Source: Mycobacterium sp. (lineage in GTDB: Bacteria; Actinomycetota; Actinomycetes; Mycobacteriales; Mycobacteriaceae). Taken from it: a stretch of 52,344 nt of DNA. The notes under the pieces were generated by a model, which was given only the letters and a program-made list of their open reading frames with translations, was not told the DNA's origin and searched no databases. A program made the translations under genes and the position numbers. Shown here in pieces: positions 48,280 through 52,344 of the stretch. The stretch spans positions 1-52,344 of the forward strand of contig JAKFVT010000016.1 in NCBI GenBank assembly GCA_021732005.1. Direction: 5' to 3'. Each line of letters begins with the position of its first letter. The first letter of the stretch is position 1.

Positions 48280-50448
48280 TCACAACATGCAGCTGACGCA
48301 GCCCTCCACCTCAGTGCCCTCCAGCGCCATCTGGCGAAGGCGGATGTAGTACAGCGTCTTGATTCCCTTGCGCCAGGCGTAGATCTGCGCCTTGTTGACC
48401 TCACGGGTATCGGCGGTGTCCTTGAAGAACAAGGTCAGCGAAAGCCCTTGGTCCACATGCTGAGTGGCCGCGGCGTACGTGTCGATGATCTTCTCGTAGC
48501 CGATCTCGTACGCGTCCTGGTAGTACTCCAGGTTGTCGTTGGTCATGTAGGGCGCCGGGTAGTAGACGCGGCCGATCTTGCCTTCCTTGCGGATCTCGAC
48601 CTTGCTCGCCACCGGGTGGATCGACGATGTCGAGTGGTTGATGTAGGAGATCGATCCCGTCGGCGGCACCGCCTGCAGGTTCTGGTTGTAGATGCCGTTC
48701 TTCTGCACCGACTCCTTGAGCCGCAGCCAATCCTCTTGGGTCGGAATGCGAATGCCCGCCTTGGAGAAGAGCTCGCGCACCCGCTCGGTTGCCGGCTCCC
48801 ACACATGCTCGGTGTACTTGTCGAAGAACTCACCGCTGGCGTACTTCGACTTCTCGAAGCCCTTGAACGTCGTTCCCCGCTCGATGGCGATCTTGTTCGA
48901 CGCGCGCAGTGCGTGGTAGAGCACCGTGTAGAAGTACATGTTGGTGAAGTCGATGCCCTCTTCGGATCCGTAGAAGATCCGTTCGCGCGCAAGGTATCCG
49001 TGCAGGTTCATCTGGCCAAGGCCGATGGCGTGCGAGTCGTTGTTGCCCTGCTCGATCGACGGGACCGACCAGATGTGCGTCTGGTCGCTCACCGCGGTCA
49101 ACCCGCGAATGGCCACCTCGATGGTCTGGGCGAAGTCCGGTGAGTCCATCGCCTTGGCGATGTTCAGCGAGCCCAGGTTGCAGGAGATGTCCTTGCCCAC
49201 CTTGGAATACGACAGATCCTCGTTGAACACCGAGGGCGTCGACACCTGCAGGATTTCCGAGCACAGGTTGGAGTGCGTGATCTTGCCGTCGATCGGGTTG
49301 GCCCGGTTCACCGTGTCCTCGAACATGATGTACGGGTAGCCCGACTCGAACTGCAGCTCGGCCAGCGTCTGGAAGAACTCGCGTGCCTTGATCTTGGTTT
49401 TGCGGATCCGCGCGTCGTCGACCATCTCGTGGTACTTCTCGGTGACCGAGATGTCGGCGAACGGCACGCCGTACACACGCTCGACGTCATACGGCGAGAA
49501 CAGGTACATGTCCTCGTTCTTCTTGGCCAGCTCAAAGGTGATGTCGGGAATCACCACACCAAGCGAGAGGGTCTTGATGCGGATCTTCTCGTCGGCGTTC
49601 TCCCGCTTGGTGTCCAGGAAGCGGTAGATGTCGGGGTGATGCGCGTGCAGGTAGACCGCGCCGGCACCTTGGCGGGCACCGAGCTGGTTGGCGTAGGAGA
49701 ACGAGTCCTCCAGCAGCTTCATGATCGGGATGACGCCGGAGCTCTGGTTCTCGATGTTCTTGATCGGCGCGCCATGCTCACGAATGTTGGTCAGCAGCAA
49801 GGCGACCCCGCCACCGCGCTTGGACAGCTGCAGCGCGGAGTTGATCGAACGACCGATCGACTCCATGTTGTCCTCGATGCGCAGCAGGAAGCAGCTCACC
49901 GGCTCGCCGCGCTGAGCCTTGCCCGAATTCAGGAATGTGGGGGTGGCCGGCTGGAACCGTCCGTCGATGATCTCGTCGACCAGCTTCTCGGCCAGCGTGG
50001 TGTCACCGGCGGCCAGCGTCAGCGCCACCATCACCACCCGATCCTCGAACCGCTCGAGGTAACGCTTCCCGTCGAACGTCTTCAGCGTGTACGAGGTGTA
50101 GTACTTGAACGCGCCGAGGAAGGTCGGGAACCGGAACTTCTTGGCGTACGCGCGATCGGTCAGCGTCTTGACGAAATTGCGCGAGTACTGATCGAGAACC
50201 TCACGCTCGTAATAGTTCTCGCGGATCAGGTAGTCGAGCTTCTCGTCCTGATTGTGGAAGAACACGGTGTTCTGGTTGACGTGCTCCAGGAAGTACTGGC
50301 GCGCGGCAAGGCGATCCATTTCGAACTGAATCTTGCCGTCTGCGTCGTACAGATTCAGCATCGCGTTGAGCGCGTGGTAGTCCGTCTCCCCCGGCAACGC
50401 GTGCCCTGACGTCGTTACAGGCTCTGCAGCTGTGACTGTAGGTGGCAC
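48280..50448 (-). CDS. nrdE: class Ib ribonucleotide reductase large subunit NrdE
   Basis: A 722-residue R1 subunit that reduces ribonucleoside diphosphates. Active-site cysteines are visible in [12 protein letters not shown] and SNLCSEILQ, with the later NLGSLN and GLGQMNLHG blocks and [18 protein letters not shown]. The C-terminal CxxC in EGCVSCML accepts electrons from NrdH. The start is the GTG at 50448 ([11 protein letters not shown]), matching the M. tuberculosis protein as I recall it, and a GAGGA precedes it. It overlaps the nrdI 3' end by 34 bp. No intein is present. It is transcribed from the nrdH promoter with nrdI. Confidence 0.97.
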   Translation of the reverse strand: MPPTVTAAEPVTTSGHALPGETDYHALNAMLNLYDADGKIQFEMDRLAARQYFLEHVNQNTVFFHNQDEKLDYLIRENYYEREVLDQYSRNFVKTLTDRAYAKKFRFPTFLGAFKYYTSYTLKTFDGKRYLERFEDRVVMVALTLAAGDTTLAEKLVDEIIDGRFQPATPTFLNSGKAQRGEPVSCFLLRIEDNMESIGRSINSALQLSKRGGGVALLLTNIREHGAPIKNIENQSSGVIPIMKLLEDSFSYANQLGARQGAGAVYLHAHHPDIYRFLDTKRENADEKIRIKTLSLGVVIPDITFELAKKNEDMYLFSPYDVERVYGVPFADISVTEKYHEMVDDARIRKTKIKAREFFQTLAELQFESGYPYIMFEDTVNRANPIDGKITHSNLCSEILQVSTPSVFNEDLSYSKVGKDISCNLGSLNIAKAMDSPDFAQTIEVAIRGLTAVSDQTHIWSVPSIEQGNNDSHAIGLGQMNLHGYLARERIFYGSEEGIDFTNMYFYTVLYHALRASNKIAIERGTTFKGFEKSKYASGEFFDKYTEHVWEPATERVRELFSKAGIRIPTQEDWLRLKESVQKNGIYNQNLQAVPPTGSISYINHSTSSIHPVASKVEIRKEGKIGRVYYPAPYMTNDNLEYYQDAYEIGYEKIIDTYAAATQHVDQGLSLTLFFKDTADTREVNKAQIYAWRKGIKTLYYIRLRQMALEGTEVEGCVSCML

Positions 50449-50897
50449 GTGTCCTCGTCCTTCCAGAATTTCGTTAACTCCGCACGGACGGCTTCGACGT
50501 CCTCTGCGGTGCCCATCATTTCGAAGCGATAAAGATTCGGCACCCTGCACTTGTGCGCGACCAGCGTCGCCGCGAAACAGTATTCGGCACCGAATTGTGT
50601 GTTGCCTGCCCCGATCACGCCGCGGATCAAGGACCGATTGTTCTGATTGTTCAAAAACTTGATGACCTGCCTGGGGACGTACCCCTTGGCCTCGAGATGC
50701 GGGCTGTCCCCCCGGCCCCTGCCGTAGGTCGGCAGGAGCAGGACGTAGGGCCGGTGCACCTCGATGTGCTCGTGAAGGGGAATCCGGATGGCCGGCACAC
50801 CCAGCTTCTGCACGAAGCGGTGGGTGTTCTCCGAAACGCTGGAGAAGTACACCAACCGTTCCGGGCCCGCCAGGCTGGGGCTGCCATCCGGATTCAT
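50415..50897 (-). CDS. nrdI: flavodoxin-like activator NrdI
   Basis: A 160-residue FMN protein that supplies oxidant for assembling the manganese-tyrosyl radical cofactor in NrdF. Family features are [15 protein letters not shown] (phosphate-binding loop), [36 protein letters not shown] GNTQFG (here [11 protein letters not shown]) and the C-terminal helix. The ATG at 50897 is used; a GTG just before it (50900) is equally plausible. It lies between nrdH and nrdE, with a 28-bp gap from nrdH and a 34-bp overlap into nrdE, so expression of the three is coupled. Confidence 0.94.
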   Translation of the reverse strand: MNPDGSPSLAGPERLVYFSSVSENTHRFVQKLGVPAIRIPLHEHIEVHRPYVLLLPTYGRGRGDSPHLEAKGYVPRQVIKFLNNQNNRSLIRGVIGAGNTQFGAEYCFAATLVAHKCRVPNLYRFEMMGTAEDVEAVRAELTKFWKDEDTCHLQSQLQSL

Positions 50898-50925
50898 CAC
50901 ATCTCGTTCCGTGGCGCCCGGGCCG

Positions 50926-51165
50926 CTAAGCGCTCAGTGCGGCACCGGAGAGGGCCTTGATCCGGTCTGGCCGGAAGCCCGACCAGTGATCGCCGCCGGC
51001 AACGACGACCGGCGCCTGCAGGTAGCCCATCGCCATCACGTAGTCGCGGGCCTCCGCGTCCTCGGTGATGTCGACGACGTCGTAGGTCAGACCCGACTTG
51101 TCCAGGGCCTTGTAGGTCATGTTGCACTGCACGCAGGCTGGCTTGGTGTAGACGGTGATGGTCAT
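50926..51165 (-). CDS. nrdH: glutaredoxin-like electron donor NrdH
   Basis: A 79-residue glutaredoxin-like protein with thioredoxin-like redox properties that reduces NrdE. The redox motif is CVQC at residues 11-14 after ITVYTKPA. The following [10 protein letters not shown] segment is the NrdH signature (WSGFRP). It is the first gene of nrdH-nrdI-nrdE. A GAGGAG lies 11 bases before the ATG. The upstream region has an NrdR-box palindrome. Confidence 0.95.
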   Translation of the reverse strand: MTITVYTKPACVQCNMTYKALDKSGLTYDVVDITEDAEARDYVMAMGYLQAPVVVAGGDHWSGFRPDRIKALSGAALSA

Positions 51166-51580
51166 CTGCGGTATGGCTCCTCAGCGAAACATAGAGATGT
51201 ACTCAACGGACGGACTGTGCGCAGGCACTCATGAACATTCAGCGAGCTGTCGGACCGCGAAATTCCTGACCGGCGGAGCCGCTCGGACCGACATTTCAGC
51301 TTCGGTCCGGGCGATCCGGCGGACCTGTGTCTCTCTGGTCTGTCGGCCTGTCGAACACTACACCTAGTGTCCGACAGCACGAAGAGATACCACATGTTCT
51401 GAATAACAATTCTGAAATTCCCTGGTCGTAAGCCCCTCATCCGGTCGCCGCCCGGCGTGTCGCATGTCACAACACGCCGCACGGCACCGACTCTGCCTAG
51501 ATGTACCACCGAGCACCGACAACACGGCCGATCCAGGCCGACGGACTCACCCCGGCAGCAACGCCGCCCACCCCACCCGA
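51166..51580. other. 415-bp intergenic region between nrdH and the TetR gene
   Basis: Both flanking genes point left. The stretch contains the nrdH promoter with the NrdR box at 51355-51370. Outside it I see no convincing gene, tRNA or small RNA. The reading frames found here have poor third-position GC. The part from about 51420 to 51580 holds nothing that I can assign. Confidence 0.5.
51355..51370. promoter_or_regulatory. NrdR box upstream of nrdHIE
   Basis: The 16-mer ACACTACACCTAGTGT matches the NrdR consensus ACACWANNNNTWGTGT perfectly. It is embedded in a longer inverted repeat: TGTCG at 51349-51353 pairs with CGACA at 51372-51376, leaving one mismatch. A second, weaker box (ATACCACATGTTCTGA at 51387) lies exactly 32 bp further upstream. 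The spacing equals that of the nrdF boxes. The site is 190 bp before the nrdH start codon, so the promoter is probably at that distance. Confidence 0.75.
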
Positions 51581-52309
51581 TCAGCTACCGGCAGCGGTAC
51601 CGGCCAACCGCGCCAACCATTCGCCGAGCAACTGTTGCTCCCCCGCGCTCAGTCCGGCGACAGCTGTCGGGCGGGCGGTCAGCAGTTCCGCCAGCCGCGC
51701 CGCGGCCTGCTCGACATCGTCGGCGTCGAGCACCCCGGCTGCCGCCGTACGCAGGGCGCTCGGCGCGATCAGCCCGCTGAGCACGTTCTCGCGCAACCTC
51801 GTCGACAACGCCAGATCGGCCGTACCCGCCGGCTCGGCGATCAATTGCAGGGTGATCCCGACATTGGCGGCCACTATCTGTTCAACGACCTCGTCGACCG
51901 GAGCCAGCAGCAGTCCGTCCTCGTGCAGCCGTTGCACCAGCACCCGCAACCGCGCGCCGGCCACCCCGGTCACTTTGCACGGTCGGCCGGGCGCGATGCG
52001 GCCATACAGCAGGACGTAGAAGGCGGGATTGTCCAATCCGTAGCGGACGTGGTTGTCCCAGCCGGCCCGCAGGCTGGCGAGCGGGTCGCCGTTCGCGCCG
52101 TCAAGCGCGTACTGGCTGAGGCCATACTCCACGACCGCGTCGAGCAGGCCCTGCTTGCTGCCGAAATGGTGATAGAGCGTGGGCGCCCCCACCCCGGCGC
52201 GGGCGCAGATCGCCCGAGTGGACACCGACTGGCCGGGTGCGGCGTCGAGCAGCTCGGCGGCCGCTCGGAGCAACCGGTCGCGAGCACTGCCCTCAATTTG
52301 TTCTTGCAC
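51581..52309 (-). CDS. TetR-family transcriptional regulator
   Basis: A 242-residue regulator. The HTH is RAICARAGVGAPTLYHHFGSKQGLL (about residues 31-57), preceded by RDRLLRAAAELLDAAPGQSVS. The C-terminal ligand domain is alpha-helical with an alanine-rich end. Start is GTG at 52309, 2 bp from the palindromic operator. No target gene is seen within the window; a gene to the right of 52344 in divergent orientation would be a candidate. Ligand unknown. Confidence 0.85.
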   Translation of the reverse strand: MQEQIEGSARDRLLRAAAELLDAAPGQSVSTRAICARAGVGAPTLYHHFGSKQGLLDAVVEYGLSQYALDGANGDPLASLRAGWDNHVRYGLDNPAFYVLLYGRIAPGRPCKVTGVAGARLRVLVQRLHEDGLLLAPVDEVVEQIVAANVGITLQLIAEPAGTADLALSTRLRENVLSGLIAPSALRTAAAGVLDADDVEQAAARLAELLTARPTAVAGLSAGEQQLLGEWLARLAGTAAGS

Positions 52310-52311
52310 AC

Positions 52312-52332
52312 CGCTATAGTATCGCTATAGCG
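52312..52332. promoter_or_regulatory. CGCTATAG-N5-CTATAGCG operator next to the TetR gene
   Basis: A perfect 8-bp inverted repeat, CGCTATAG (52312-52319) and CTATAGCG (52325-52332), with a 5-base spacer. It lies directly upstream of the TetR start codon, as expected for autoregulation. The AT-rich centre could overlap the -10 region of the gene and of a divergent neighbour outside the window. Confidence 0.7.
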
Positions 52333-52344
52333 TTGATATAGACC

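Overview
The window is high-GC chromosomal DNA from a mycobacterium, most likely a free-living fast-growing species (Mycolicibacterium type). The reasons are gene content and gene order. A series of genes lies in the order known from the Mycobacterium tuberculosis Rv3013-Rv3053c interval: an ACT protein, ligA, a MetE-like protein, lpqA, mnmA, iscS, a PlsC/GNAT pair, etfA-etfB, the methylglucose lipopolysaccharide (MGLP) genes, echA17, a NUDIX gene, an ABC ATPase, serB2, ctaD, fecB, adhC, a DUF3349 gene, nrdF, a flavin monooxygenase with its TetR neighbour, and nrdE-nrdI-nrdH. Species-specific genes are inserted between these blocks. Homologies were recognised by eye; no search was run.

Layout. 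1-10.5 kb: the end of a GT-C-type membrane protein, ACT protein, NAD+ DNA ligase, a MmcQ/YjbR protein, the last 33 codons of a lost FAD-linked oxidase, a secreted tripeptidyl-peptidase-like lipoprotein, a MetE-like protein, LpqA, and the sulfur-transfer pair IscS-MnmA (tRNA 2-thiouridine). The ESX/PE/PPE cluster that separates lpqA from mnmA in M. tuberculosis is absent. 10.6-14.3 kb: an OlsB/OlsA-like acyltransferase pair and the electron-transfer flavoprotein operon etfB-etfA. 14.4-21.6 kb: the MGLP operon (methyltransferase, GH57, GT4, joined by ATGA overlaps), an inserted MFS pump with its winged-helix regulator, an MPT63-like secreted protein and a hexapeptide acyltransferase. 21.6-29.1 kb: a beta-propeller lipoprotein, then a long leftward operon running from a 55-residue protein through a YczE membrane protein, ABC ATPase, NUDIX hydrolase, enoyl-CoA hydratase and methyltransferase to a THUMP-like protein. 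A MocR-type regulator is divergent from that operon.

29-39 kb: the MocR regulator, SerB2, cytochrome oxidase subunit I, FecB, a YCII protein, AdhC, a DUF3349 protein, an alpha/beta hydrolase and an orphan YrbEB permease without any mce genes. 39-52.3 kb: nrdF, a flavin monooxygenase with its TetR, an accessory block (geranylgeranyl-reductase-like enzyme, SMI1-like protein, LigB dioxygenase, PhyH dioxygenase, a LysR effector domain without a DNA-binding domain, DUF5997, a VOC protein, a membrane protein), then nrdH-nrdI-nrdE and a TetR gene with an operator-like palindrome.

The best-supported regulatory observation is the pair of candidate NrdR boxes exactly 32 bp apart upstream of nrdF, and the near-perfect box upstream of nrdHIE. 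Together they suggest coordinated control of the split class Ib ribonucleotide reductase genes. Other points of interest are the MocR/YczE locus with repeated half-sites 33 bp apart and a previously unlisted small gene, a possible CTG start overlapping an upstream TGA, and the LysR-type ligand domain that carries a basic tail instead of an HTH. No tRNA, rRNA, insertion sequence, CRISPR array or prophage was seen.
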